Shown here piece after piece: positions 1 to 7,343 of a DNA stretch of 17,057 bases; the first letter of the stretch is position 1, and each line of letters starts with the position of its first letter. Where the stretch lies: contig JABJFE010000046.1 of assembly GCA_018662905.1 (NCBI GenBank), positions 1 through 17,057 on the forward strand, written 5' to 3'. The notes beneath the pieces were generated by a model, which was given only the letters and a program-made list of their open reading frames with translations, searched no databases and had not been told where the DNA came from. Source of the DNA: Flavobacteriaceae bacterium. GTDB taxonomy: Bacteria; Bacteroidota; Bacteroidia; Flavobacteriales; Flavobacteriaceae. A program made the position numbers and the translations under genes.

Positions 1-99
1 TGTGACAGAATTGCTCTTCTTGAAAAAGGGAAGCTTATTAAAGACATTAAGACAAACAAAGAGACTCTTAAAGAATTAGAAACTTATTTTAAGGGTTAA
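1..99 (+). CDS. ABC transporter ATP-binding protein, C-terminal end (5' truncated)
   Basis: Only the last 32 residues are in the window; the gene enters from the left edge in frame 1 and stops with TAA at 97-99. The tail begins CDRIALLEKGKLI, the form seen just after the H-loop of ABC ATPases, where a D-R-[IV] segment leads into a strand and a KGK-type turn. This suggests the cytoplasmic ATPase subunit of an ABC transporter, but substrate and subfamily cannot be told from so short a piece. It lies 67 bases upstream of sprE on the same strand and may be co-transcribed with it. A generic ABC ATPase is the safest call. Confidence 0.6.
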   Translation, partial: CDRIALLEKGKLIKDIKTNKETLKELETYFKG

Positions 100-128
100 T
101 AAAATTAAATTTCTTTATTTTGATAAAT

Positions 129-147
129 AAGAAGAATTAAGCTTCTT
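129..147 (+). other. Small inverted repeat between the ABC gene and sprE
   Basis: AAGAAG at 129-134 and CTTCTT at 142-147 form a 6-bp stem with a 7-nt loop, followed by TTATTATT. It could be a weak terminator or leader hairpin, but the stem has only two G-C pairs and such repeats arise easily in AT-rich DNA. Confidence 0.2.
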
Positions 148-166
148 TATTATTGAGATATCTAGA

Positions 167-2599
167 TTGAAAAAATTAATAATATTACTTAGTATAATAC
201 TGTTTTTTGGATGTTCTACCCAAAAAAATAAAACTTTAAACAAGAAGTTTCATTCTGTTGTTTCTACCTACAACGTGTTGTTTAATGGAAACGAGTCAAT
301 TAAAGAAGGAGAAGACAGTTTTTTAAAATCTTATAAAGAAGATTTTTGGGAAATCTTGCCAGTAGAACCTATTGAGTTAACAAATAAAATCATCACTGTT
401 GATGGTCTGGAGAATAAAAGTTTTCTAAAAGCTGAAGAAAAGGCGGCTAAAGCAATTCAAAAACATTCCATGCTTATAAGTGGAGTACAATATAATCCTA
501 AAACCCAAGAAGCTTATTTAATGCTGGGTAAAGCTAGATATCTGGATCAAAGGTATATTCCGGCACTTGACGCTTTTAATCAGGTTTATATATTAAATAT
601 AGATAGTCAAGAATGGCAACAGTCGGTAATATGGAAAGCAAGGTGTAACATTCGTTTGGAACAAGAGTCTACGGCTGTTGAATTATTAAAAAATCTTTTA
701 AAGAATAAAAAAATTAAGTCAGAAACTATAGCAGAGGCCAACTCGGTATTATCTATGGCTTTTTTAAAGCTAGACAAAAAAAAAGAGGCTCTTAAAACAC
801 TAAAGAGAGCCTCGAAAAACACTAAAGACAAAAACGATAAAGCAAGACTTCTTTACATTGAAGGTCAAATGTATGAAAGAGAAAAAAACATTGATTCTGC
901 AAAAAGTGCATTTAATCAAATTGTAAATTTTAAAAGAAAAATAGACAGAAACATTTTTATTAATGCGAAAGTTAGAACTCTTCTATATTCAGATTCTTTA
1001 GATTCAAAAAAAGAGTTTTTGAAACTAATTAAAAATGAAGAAAACAAACCTTATTTAGACAAAATATATTATGGCTATTCCAGCCTTCTCTTTTCTTTAG
1101 ACTCCATTAATTATGGAAAGGATTTTTTAAATATGGCAATCAAAGAAAACCCCTCAGATAAAAAGTTAAAATCTAAGGCATATATCAAGTTTTCAGAATT
1201 AAATCTTAACGACTCAAATTTTTTATTAGCTGGAAAGTATTTAGACAGTACACTTAAAGTGCTGGATAAAAAATCTAAAGATTTTTGGGTTTATGAAAGA
1301 CAGAAAAAAGGAATACAAAACATTGTTGATTTAGAAGAAAACCTAATTTATTATGATAGTTTAATAAGACTTTCTAGTTATGACAAAAAGAAGCTAGATG
1401 AAATTTTGAAAGTAATTAATATTGAGAAGGAACCTAAGTTAAATAACAACAGACCAAACCAGCCAAGCCCAGAAAGAGCTTTTAAGAAAACTAATTTTTA
1501 TTTCTATAATGACAGAATCGTGGCTTTTGGAATAGAATCTTTCAAATCGGTTTGGGGAAATAGAGAGAGAAATACTTATTGGAGGTCTGAAAAATCAATT
1601 TTAAACAACAAAGAATTGTCCAATAACCTAAGCAAGGAAGAGCAGTCAGAAGAACTGGTTTTAGAAAATGAAGCACAATTACTAGAACTATACAAAGACA
1701 TTCCTTTCACACAATCTAAAAAAGACAGTATAAAAAACCTCTCAAACAAATCCAAGCTAGAGTTGGCAGAGTTGTATATTGTTAAATATAAAAACTATAA
1801 TCTGGGAGAGGCAATCATTAACAAGTATTTATCCAAAGAATCTAATTCCAATAGAACTACAAAGGCTAAATATTTGCTTTACAAATCTTTTAAGGCTCAA
1901 GGCAATTTAAAATACATTGAAGTAAGAAACGATATTATAAAAAACGACTCACTTTCAAGGTTTGCAAAAATTTTATTAAAGAACCAAGACCTTTTGATGG
2001 ATGACAACAAGTCTTTGGCTCTTGTAGATAGTTTGAAAAAGATGTTTAACAACCAGGATTTTGAAAAAATAATAGAATCAGTTAACTCAAACATTGATGT
2101 TATTGAAAGCGATGATATTTTGATTAAGTTAGAGTTGTTAAAAGCACAATCCTACGGAAGATTAGAAGGTGTTAAAAAATACAATGAGCTTATTAAAGGA
2201 TTATCAAAAAAATATTCTGACAATCAAAAAGTAGCCGATTTAAACAAAATCATTTCAAAACTAAATAGAAAATGGAAAGAACCTGGGAGAGCAAATCTTT
2301 CAAAAGGCTTCAAATTGATATTTGTTGTTAGTAATATGGATTTTGAAAAAATGGATTCTCAAATTATAAATAATAAAATTAAAGCAGATCTTGAAAACGC
2401 AAATAGGGTTTCTTTTGACGTTTATGATTATCAAAACAAGCTTTTAGTTATTCACGATTTTAAAAGTAAAGAAAAAGCAGAAAACACGGCACTAAGAATA
2501 GCTAAAGAAATTCCTGAGCTACGACTAAAAAATAATTTTGTAGCTTTGTCTTCCCAGTACAAAAACATACTGATTTACAAGACTTTAGACTTGAATTAA
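167..2599 (+). CDS. sprE: Type IX secretion/gliding TPR lipoprotein, SprE/PorW family
   Basis: An 810-residue lipoprotein expected in the periplasm or on a membrane face. SprE (Flavobacterium) and PorW (Porphyromonas) are TPR lipoproteins needed for type IX secretion and, in gliders, motility. The N-terminus is a lipoprotein signal (MKKLIILLSIILFFGC) with the lipidated Cys at residue 16, followed by a Y-N-V-L-F-N-G motif typical of the family. Residues about 90-400 are helical TPR-like repeats. Residues 444-473 hold the family signature FYFYN...WGNRE...YWR, and the last 90 residues form a small alpha/beta domain. The length fits (family about 800-900). The start is TTG at 167-169; no in-frame ATG gives the signal peptide. 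The bactofilin gene begins four bases after the stop. The family call is from recalled motifs; motility of this organism is not shown. Confidence 0.85.
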   Translation: MKKLIILLSIILFFGCSTQKNKTLNKKFHSVVSTYNVLFNGNESIKEGEDSFLKSYKEDFWEILPVEPIELTNKIITVDGLENKSFLKAEEKAAKAIQKHSMLISGVQYNPKTQEAYLMLGKARYLDQRYIPALDAFNQVYILNIDSQEWQQSVIWKARCNIRLEQESTAVELLKNLLKNKKIKSETIAEANSVLSMAFLKLDKKKEALKTLKRASKNTKDKNDKARLLYIEGQMYEREKNIDSAKSAFNQIVNFKRKIDRNIFINAKVRTLLYSDSLDSKKEFLKLIKNEENKPYLDKIYYGYSSLLFSLDSINYGKDFLNMAIKENPSDKKLKSKAYIKFSELNLNDSNFLLAGKYLDSTLKVLDKKSKDFWVYERQKKGIQNIVDLEENLIYYDSLIRLSSYDKKKLDEILKVINIEKEPKLNNNRPNQPSPERAFKKTNFYFYNDRIVAFGIESFKSVWGNRERNTYWRSEKSILNNKELSNNLSKEEQSEELVLENEAQLLELYKDIPFTQSKKDSIKNLSNKSKLELAELYIVKYKNYNLGEAIINKYLSKESNSNRTTKAKYLLYKSFKAQGNLKYIEVRNDIIKNDSLSRFAKILLKNQDLLMDDNKSLALVDSLKKMFNNQDFEKIIESVNSNIDVIESDDILIKLELLKAQSYGRLEGVKKYNELIKGLSKKYSDNQKVADLNKIISKLNRKWKEPGRANLSKGFKLIFVVSNMDFEKMDSQIINNKIKADLENANRVSFDVYDYQNKLLVIHDFKSKEKAENTALRIAKEIPELRLKNNFVALSSQYKNILIYKTLDLN

Positions 2600-2603
2600 T
2601 AAT

Positions 2604-3026
2604 ATGGCGTTTAATTTATCAAATAATAAGCAGATGCAACAAAATAGAGAATCAAATAAAATTGATATTATCGAAAAAACTACAGTAATTGTTGGTAACA
2701 TTACCTCTCAAGCTGATTTTAGAATTGACGGAAGAGTTGAAGGAACTATTTCAACGTCTGGAAAAGTAGTGATTGGAGAAGAAGGAATTGTGTCCGGTAA
2801 AATTGTTTGTGAAAATTCAGATATTGCAGGAACAATCAAAGGTAATTTAGATGTATCAGGCATTTTAGCATTAAAATCTTCTGCAAGAATTGAAGGCGAA
2901 GTAATAGCTGGAAAATTAGCTGTGGAATCTGGCGCAAGTGTTGATGCAAGCATTTCGATGAAGGGTGCAAAAAAAATGAAGGCACTTTCTTCAACTGAAA
3001 AAACGCATTCTGAAAAAACAGCGTAA
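2604..3026 (+). CDS. Bactofilin (polymer-forming cytoskeletal protein, DUF583)
   Basis: A 140-residue bactofilin, a family that self-assembles without nucleotides into filaments, often at the inner membrane, and scaffolds cell-wall enzymes or envelope machines. Residues about 20-125 show the regular short-strand/glycine pattern of a right-handed beta-helix: F-R-I-D-G-R-V-E-G-T, then G-K-V-V-I-G, S-G-K-I-V, A-G-T-I-K-G-N and R-I-E-G-E-V repeating roughly every 17-18 residues. Short polar, disordered-looking ends flank the core, and there is no signal peptide or membrane helix, as is normal. Start ATG at 2604 has AAT before it. The gene follows sprE by four bases and its last codons overlap the atpZ-like gene in the +1 frame, so these envelope genes are probably one transcript. 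Confidence 0.92.
   Translation: MAFNLSNNKQMQQNRESNKIDIIEKTTVIVGNITSQADFRIDGRVEGTISTSGKVVIGEEGIVSGKIVCENSDIAGTIKGNLDVSGILALKSSARIEGEVIAGKLAVESGASVDASISMKGAKKMKALSSTEKTHSEKTA
2995..3019 (+). repeat. Two copies of CTGAAAAAAC, 15 bases apart
   Basis: The 10-mer CTGAAAAAAC occurs at 2995-3004 and exactly again at 3010-3019. The spacing is five codons, so each copy keeps its meaning in both overlapping frames (EKT twice in the bactofilin, LKK twice in the atpZ frame). Each copy carries an A6 run and a possible CTG start for the downstream gene. Losing one A from either run would join the bactofilin to the atpZ frame. Confidence 0.7.
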
Positions 3027-3210
3027 TCCTTTTATTGTTTTTATTGGTCTTGTAACCCAAATGGGTGTTACAATTTTTTGCTCTGCTTCTTTGGGAAAGT
3101 ATATTGACAATAGTTATAATTACGATAAAACTTTTACAATTTCCTTAACATTATTTGGAGTAGCTTTATCGTTTTACATCTTAATAAAACAGCTAAAAAA
3201 AATAAATTAA
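3010..3210 (+). CDS. AtpZ/AtpI-like small membrane protein, non-ATG start
   Basis: An open frame +1 to the bactofilin runs to TAA at 3208-3210 and encodes about 66 residues: a basic start (LKKQRNPF), a first membrane helix (IVFIGLVTQMGVTIF), a G-K-Y-I-D turn, a second helix (FTISLTLFGVALSFYILI) and a KQLKKIN tail. This two-helix layout with Q-M-G in helix 1 and G-K-x-[IL]-D after it is that of AtpZ/AtpI proteins encoded before atpB, linked in other bacteria to c-ring assembly or cation supply. No ATG, GTG or TTG lies between the upstream TGA and helix 1. CTG at 3010 (after ATT) or at 2995 are the best starts; ATG at 3061 would cut helix 1. It overlaps the bactofilin by 17 bases. The gene is well supported; the start is not. 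Confidence 0.75.
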   Translation: MKKQRNPFIVFIGLVTQMGVTIFCSASLGKYIDNSYNYDKTFTISLTLFGVALSFYILIKQLKKIN

Positions 3211-3239
3211 AACTCTTTAAAATTTCTTCTTTCTTAATT

Positions 3240-3269
3240 TTTGTTTTTTAGTTAATAACCTTACATTTG
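3240..3269 (+). promoter_or_regulatory. Bacteroidota-type promoter of the atp operon
   Basis: TTTG at 3240-3243 and TACATTTG at 3262-3269 are 18 bases apart, a full match to the -33 TTTG / -7 TAnnTTTG promoter used by the primary sigma factor of Bacteroidota. Transcription should begin a few bases past 3269, giving a leader of roughly 25-30 nt before the TTG start of atpB. It lies in the 93-base gap after the atpZ-like gene, so the synthase genes can be expressed apart from sprE and the bactofilin. Confidence 0.75.
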
Positions 3270-3303
3270 CGCACATATTTTTAATTCAATAAGCAAGGTT
3301 AAG

Positions 3304-4398
3304 TTGAAAAATTTAAAACATTCTATAATCATAATATTTACCTTGATTTTTGGGCTAACAATTTCTGCAGCTCCAATTGACAATGAGTCAAAAGATCCAA
3401 AGAAAGGTGGTGATCTTAAAACAGAAATAAAAGAATATATAAATCATCATTTAAAAGATAGTCACTCTTTCTCTTTAACATCTTGGGTTGACCAAGAGAC
3501 AGGCGACAAAGTATATTTAGAAATTCCTCTTCCAGTAATTTTATATGATAATGGATTTCATGTTTTTATGTCATCATCTTTAAAACACGGGAAAAAAGCT
3601 GTAGAAAGTAATGGAAATTACTACAAATTAAATTATCACGACAGTAAAATATATAAAACCAATAGAGATGGCGTTCTAAATTACGATAGTGATCATCATC
3701 CGTTAAACGAAACGCCTCTTGATTTTTCAATAACAAAAAATGTTGCCACAATTATGCTTGTTGCAATTTTAATGTTTTTGTTGTTTTCAGGATTAGCTAA
3801 ATCGTTTGCTAAAAACAAAGGCATTTCCAAAGGTTTAGGCAGGTTTTTTGAGCCTATAATCTTATATATTAGAGATGAAATTGCAATTCCAAATATTGGA
3901 GAAAAAAAATACAAAAATTACATGAGTTTTTTATTGACGGTGTTTTTCTTTGTTTGGTTTTTAAATATGCTAGGGTTGACTCCCTTAGGAGTTAATGTAA
4001 CCGGGAACATTGCGGTTACATTTTCTTTAGCACTACTAACATTTATAATAACAAATTTCACTGCTAATAAAAGCTATTGGGGGCATATTTTCTGGATGCC
4101 AGGAGTACCTGTCCTAATTAAAATAGTATTGGCTCCAATTGAGCTTTTAGGAGTTTTTATTAAGCCGTTTTCGCTACTTATTAGATTATATGCTAATATT
4201 CAAGCGGGTCACATAGTGCTTTACAGTTTAATTGGGTTGATGTTTATTTTCAAAGGATATGTTGGCTCAAGTTTATCGTTTAGTTTAGCGTTCTTTATTT
4301 CGATTATTGAAATATTAGTAGCGTTATTACAAGCTTATATTTTTACAATGCTTTCAGCATTATATTTTGGATTTGCAGTTGCCGAGGAGGATCATTAA
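3304..4398 (+). CDS. atpB: F1Fo ATP synthase subunit a
   Basis: The 364-residue stator subunit that forms the two proton half-channels against the c-ring in the inner membrane. Residues 1-22 are a signal peptide (cut near ISAA), followed by a soluble domain of about 120 residues, an N-terminal extension common in Bacteroidota, then the membrane helices. Arg294 in LLIRLYANIQAGH matches the essential E. coli R210, and Gln343 in LLQAYIF matches Q252. The two polar partners are swapped relative to E. coli: His303 sits at the E219 position and Glu336 at the H245 position, with spacing kept (R+9, Q-7), as in mitochondrial subunit a. Start is TTG at 3304, the only one giving the signal peptide. First gene after the promoter, 30 bases before atpE. 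Confidence 0.97.
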   Translation: MKNLKHSIIIIFTLIFGLTISAAPIDNESKDPKKGGDLKTEIKEYINHHLKDSHSFSLTSWVDQETGDKVYLEIPLPVILYDNGFHVFMSSSLKHGKKAVESNGNYYKLNYHDSKIYKTNRDGVLNYDSDHHPLNETPLDFSITKNVATIMLVAILMFLLFSGLAKSFAKNKGISKGLGRFFEPIILYIRDEIAIPNIGEKKYKNYMSFLLTVFFFVWFLNMLGLTPLGVNVTGNIAVTFSLALLTFIITNFTANKSYWGHIFWMPGVPVLIKIVLAPIELLGVFIKPFSLLIRLYANIQAGHIVLYSLIGLMFIFKGYVGSSLSFSLAFFISIIEILVALLQAYIFTMLSALYFGFAVAEEDH

Positions 4399-4428
4399 AA
4401 AAGAATGTTTAATTAAAATTATATAAAT

Positions 4429-4620
4429 ATGGAAATACCAGTAATCGTAGGTGGAGGATTAGTAGTAATCGGAGTTGGAATTGGAATCGGACTAACAGGA
4501 AAGGGAGCTATGGAAGCGATCGGACGTCAGCCCGATGCTAGTGGAAAAATTCAAGTTGCTGCTCTTATTTTAGCTGCCCTTGTTGAAGGTATAGGCTTTG
4601 CTGCGCTTTTTGCACTATAG
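4429..4620 (+). CDS. atpE: F1Fo ATP synthase subunit c
   Basis: The 63-residue proteolipid hairpin whose oligomer is the rotor ring. Helix 1 carries the tight-packing G-V-G-I-G-I-G stretch (15-21), the polar loop holds R33-Q34-P35, and helix 2 has the ion carrier Glu53 in LAALVEGIGFAALF. Sodium-binding c subunits need a Gln in helix 1 and Ser or Thr after the carboxylate; here these positions are Ile20 and Gly54, so the ring should carry protons. The protein is short, near the lower end for the family, but complete. The ATG at 4429 is preceded by AAT. It lies 30 bases after atpB and is followed by a 77-base gap with a strong stem-loop, which may matter because subunit c is needed in about ten copies. 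Confidence 0.97.
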   Translation: MEIPVIVGGGLVVIGVGIGIGLTGKGAMEAIGRQPDASGKIQVAALILAALVEGIGFAALFAL

Positions 4621-4633
4621 TCAATTATCAAAA

Positions 4634-4676
4634 CTTTTTACAGCACAGCTGTCTTTTGAAAGCGTGCTGTGAAAAG
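4634..4676 (+). promoter_or_regulatory. 43-nt stem-loop between atpE and atpF
   Basis: CTTTTTACAGCAC (4634-4646) pairs with GTGCTGTGAAAAG (4664-4676) over 13 bp with a single G-U. After a bulged A at 4647, GCTGTC (4648-4653) pairs with GAAAGC (4658-4663) apart from one G-A mismatch, leaving a TTTT loop. AATTTAAAC follows rather than a T-run, so it does not look like an intrinsic terminator. Its place right after the gene of the most abundant subunit suggests an mRNA processing or 3'-end stabilising element that raises atpE output over atpF. The structure is seen directly; the role is inferred. Confidence 0.6.
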
Positions 4677-4697
4677 ATAATTTAAACAATTAAAAAA

Positions 4698-5198
4698 ATG
4701 GAAAAACTTATAACTGAATTTTCGATTGGTTTGTTTTTTTGGCAAACAATTATATTCATTCTGTTAATTTTTTTACTAAAGAAATTTGCTTGGAAGCCTA
4801 TTTTAGATGCTGTAAATGAAAGAGAAGAAGGAATAAAAAATGCTTTGCTATCAGCTGAAAAAGCCAAAGAAGAAATGGCTTCTCTGCAATCTGACAATGA
4901 GCAGACTTTGAAAAAAGCTAGATCCGAAAGGGATTTGCTTTTAAAAGAAGCGAGAGAAATTAAACAGCAGATAATTGATGAGGCTAAAAATGAGGCTAAG
5001 AGTGAAGCTAAAAAAATTATTTCTCAAGCACAAGAGACTATCCAAAATGAAAAAAATGCTGCGATCGTGGATTTGAAAAATCAAGTAGCCGGGCTTTCAA
5101 TTGATATTGCAGAGAAAGTTTTAAAAGAAAAGCTGTCTGACGATAAAACTCAAATGAAATTAGTTAAAGATCTTGTAAAAGAAGTTACATTAAAATAA
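4698..5198 (+). CDS. atpF: F1Fo ATP synthase subunit b
   Basis: The 166-residue peripheral-stalk subunit. One membrane helix (about residues 8-28, LFFWQTIIFILLIFLL) leads into K-F-A-W-K-P-I, the usual hinge where the helix leaves the membrane. A long charged, alanine-rich helix follows (about 35-140), rich in E-A-K and K-x-E repeats suited to a right-handed coiled-coil dimer. The C-terminal part, with I-D-I-A-E-K-V-L, binds delta. Length is normal, and no second b or b' gene is nearby, so a homodimer is likely. The stop abuts the atpH start (TAAATG), so translation is probably coupled. Confidence 0.96.
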   Translation: MEKLITEFSIGLFFWQTIIFILLIFLLKKFAWKPILDAVNEREEGIKNALLSAEKAKEEMASLQSDNEQTLKKARSERDLLLKEAREIKQQIIDEAKNEAKSEAKKIISQAQETIQNEKNAAIVDLKNQVAGLSIDIAEKVLKEKLSDDKTQMKLVKDLVKEVTLK

Positions 5199-5753
5199 AT
5201 GAAAACAAACAGAGCTGCAATACGTTATGCTAAAGCATTAATTTTAGAATCTATCGAAAAAGATAATCTAGAGTTAATGTATTCTGATATGCAAATAGTT
5301 CTAAATACATTTTCAGAAAACGAAAATTTACAATCTTTAGCAGAAAGCAGGATTATTAAAAACAGTGTAAAATTGAGTTCTCTTAATTTAATTTTTAAAG
5401 ATCTTAGCAAACTGTCAATTAGTTTAATTAATGTGCTTTCAGAAAACAACAGACTTGCTCTTTTAGAAGTAATATCATTTAAGTTCATTGAACTTTATAA
5501 GGAGCACAAAGGAATTCAGTCAGCCTTAGTTACGACAGCTGTTCCTTTAAATGAAGAAATGAAATCTCACGTATTAGAGGTTATCTCTAAATTAACAAAC
5601 AAAAAAACAATTCTAAACAATAAAATAGATAACAGCCTTGTTGGAGGGTTTGTTTTAAGATTGGGAGATATTGAATACAATGCTAGTTTTAAAAATAAAT
5701 TAAAAACTATAAAACAAGAATTTACAAAAAATACTAATTTATCAACATCATAG
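5199..5753 (+). CDS. atpH: F1Fo ATP synthase subunit delta
   Basis: A 184-residue subunit (OSCP in mitochondria) joining the b stalk to the top of the alpha/beta hexamer. The N-terminal helical domain begins R-A-A-I-R-Y-A-K-A-L, a common delta opening. The C-terminal domain shows T-A-V-P-L-N-E, L-T-N-K-K and then the diagnostic D-N-S-L-V-G-G-F-V-L-R-L-G-D turn near residue 147-160. Length is typical. The ATG directly follows the atpF stop, and atpA begins three bases after the stop here, so b, delta and alpha are tightly linked. Confidence 0.95.
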   Translation: MKTNRAAIRYAKALILESIEKDNLELMYSDMQIVLNTFSENENLQSLAESRIIKNSVKLSSLNLIFKDLSKLSISLINVLSENNRLALLEVISFKFIELYKEHKGIQSALVTTAVPLNEEMKSHVLEVISKLTNKKTILNNKIDNSLVGGFVLRLGDIEYNASFKNKLKTIKQEFTKNTNLSTS

Positions 5754-5756
5754 ATT

Positions 5757-7331
5757 ATGTCACAAATCAAACCTGCTGAAATTTCAGCAATATTAAAAAA
5801 ACAATTAACTGGATTAGACGCTTCTGCATCATTAGACGAAGTTGGAACGGTCCTTCAAGTGGGTGATGGTATCGCCAGAGTTTACGGATTGTCTAATGTT
5901 CAATACGGAGAATTAGTCTCTTTTGATTCAGGACTTGAGGGAATTGTACTTAACCTTGAAGAAGATAATGTCGGAGTTGTTTTGCTAGGTCCCTCTAAAG
6001 AAATTAGTGAAGGTGATACGGTTAAAAGAACACAAAGAATAGCCTCTATTAACGTTGGAGAGAAAATAGTAGGGAGAGTGGTGAATGCACTTGGAAAGCC
6101 TATTGATGGCAAAGGAAATATTGAAGGGGAATTATATGAAATGCCGCTAGAAAGAAAAGCACCAGGAGTTATTTTTAGACAACCAGTAAATGAACCTCTT
6201 CAAACTGGAATAAAATCTATTGACGCAATGATACCGGTTGGGCGTGGACAAAGAGAATTAGTTATTGGAGATAGACAAACTGGAAAAACAACAGTTTGTA
6301 TCGACACAATTTTAAATCAGAAAGAGTTTTACGATGCTGGAGAGCCAGTCTATTGTATTTACGTAGCAATTGGTCAAAAAGCATCAACAGTAGCGGGAAT
6401 TGCAAAAACTCTTGAAGACAAAGGAGCTATGGCTTATACAACTATTGTAGCGGCTAACGCTTCTGATCCTGCTCCTATGCAGGTGTACGCCCCTTTTGCA
6501 GGAGCTGCAATTGGAGAGTTTTTTAGAGATACAGGGAGACCAGCTCTTATTATTTATGACGATTTATCCAAACAAGCTGTAGCATATCGTGAGGTTTCAC
6601 TTTTGTTACGAAGACCTCCGGGTAGAGAAGCTTATCCTGGGGATGTTTTTTATTTGCATTCGAGATTATTAGAAAGATCCTCTAAAGTTATTGCAGATGA
6701 TGAGATTGCAAAAAACATGAATGATTTACCTGATTCTTTGAAGCCTATCGTAAAAGGAGGTGGATCACTAACAGCATTACCAATTATTGAAACTCAAGCA
6801 GGAGACGTTTCTGCTTATATTCCTACAAATGTAATTTCAATTACAGATGGACAAATATTTTTAGAATCTAACCTTTTTAATTCAGGTGTAAGGCCAGCTA
6901 TTAATGTTGGTATTTCTGTTTCAAGAGTTGGTGGATCTGCCCAAATTAAGGCAATGAAAAAAGTTTCAGGAACTCTTAAACTAGATCAGGCTCAATTTAG
7001 AGAACTAGAGGCTTTTGCAAAATTTGGCTCTGACTTAGATGACGCAACATTAAATGTAATTGAAAAAGGAAAGAGAAATGTGGAAATATTAAAGCAAGCT
7101 CAAAACGACCCGTTTACAGTTGAAGATCAAGTAGCAATAATTTTTGCAGGATCTAAAAATTTACTTAGAAAAGTACCAGTCAACATGGTTAAGGATTTTG
7201 AAAGAAAGTATATAGACTTTTTGAATGCAAAGCATAAGAAGACTATGGAAACAATTAAGTCAGGGAAATTAACAGATGAAGTTATTAGTGTTTTAACTAA
7301 AGCCGCTGACGAATTAAGCTCCACATATTAA
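5757..7331 (+). CDS. atpA: F1Fo ATP synthase subunit alpha
   Basis: A 524-residue non-catalytic subunit of the F1 hexamer. The N-terminal beta-barrel (about 25-95) has [11 protein letters not shown]. The P-loop GDRQTGKT is at 171-178, with Gln174 in the position usual for alpha. Further family markers are [30 protein letters not shown] (split here as [16 protein letters not shown] and then [14 protein letters not shown]) and [10 protein letters not shown], which supplies the arginine finger to the catalytic site on beta. The C-terminal helical domain is complete. ATG at 5757 follows ATT. The beta gene normally beside alpha and gamma is absent; atpD and atpC must lie elsewhere, as usual in Bacteroidota. 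Confidence 0.98.
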   Translation: MSQIKPAEISAILKKQLTGLDASASLDEVGTVLQVGDGIARVYGLSNVQYGELVSFDSGLEGIVLNLEEDNVGVVLLGPSKEISEGDTVKRTQRIASINVGEKIVGRVVNALGKPIDGKGNIEGELYEMPLERKAPGVIFRQPVNEPLQTGIKSIDAMIPVGRGQRELVIGDRQTGKTTVCIDTILNQKEFYDAGEPVYCIYVAIGQKASTVAGIAKTLEDKGAMAYTTIVAANASDPAPMQVYAPFAGAAIGEFFRDTGRPALIIYDDLSKQAVAYREVSLLLRRPPGREAYPGDVFYLHSRLLERSSKVIADDEIAKNMNDLPDSLKPIVKGGGSLTALPIIETQAGDVSAYIPTNVISITDGQIFLESNLFNSGVRPAINVGISVSRVGGSAQIKAMKKVSGTLKLDQAQFRELEAFAKFGSDLDDATLNVIEKGKRNVEILKQAQNDPFTVEDQVAIIFAGSKNLLRKVPVNMVKDFERKYIDFLNAKHKKTMETIKSGKLTDEVISVLTKAADELSSTY

Positions 7332-7343
7332 ATAAAATAATTA

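Noticed and set aside
607..831. Antisense and alternate-frame open frames inside sprE, atpA, fabH and other genes
   Set aside because: They lie opposite or out of frame to well-supported genes, lack recognisable motifs and have the skewed composition expected of shadow frames in AT-rich coding DNA.
3061..3210. ATG at 3061 as the start of the atpZ-like gene
   Set aside because: It would begin in the middle of the first membrane helix and drop the basic segment before it, leaving a protein unlike its family.
4634..4690. Reading the atpE-atpF hairpin as an intrinsic terminator
   Set aside because: No T-run follows the stem, and atpF, H, A and G downstream have no visible promoter of their own.
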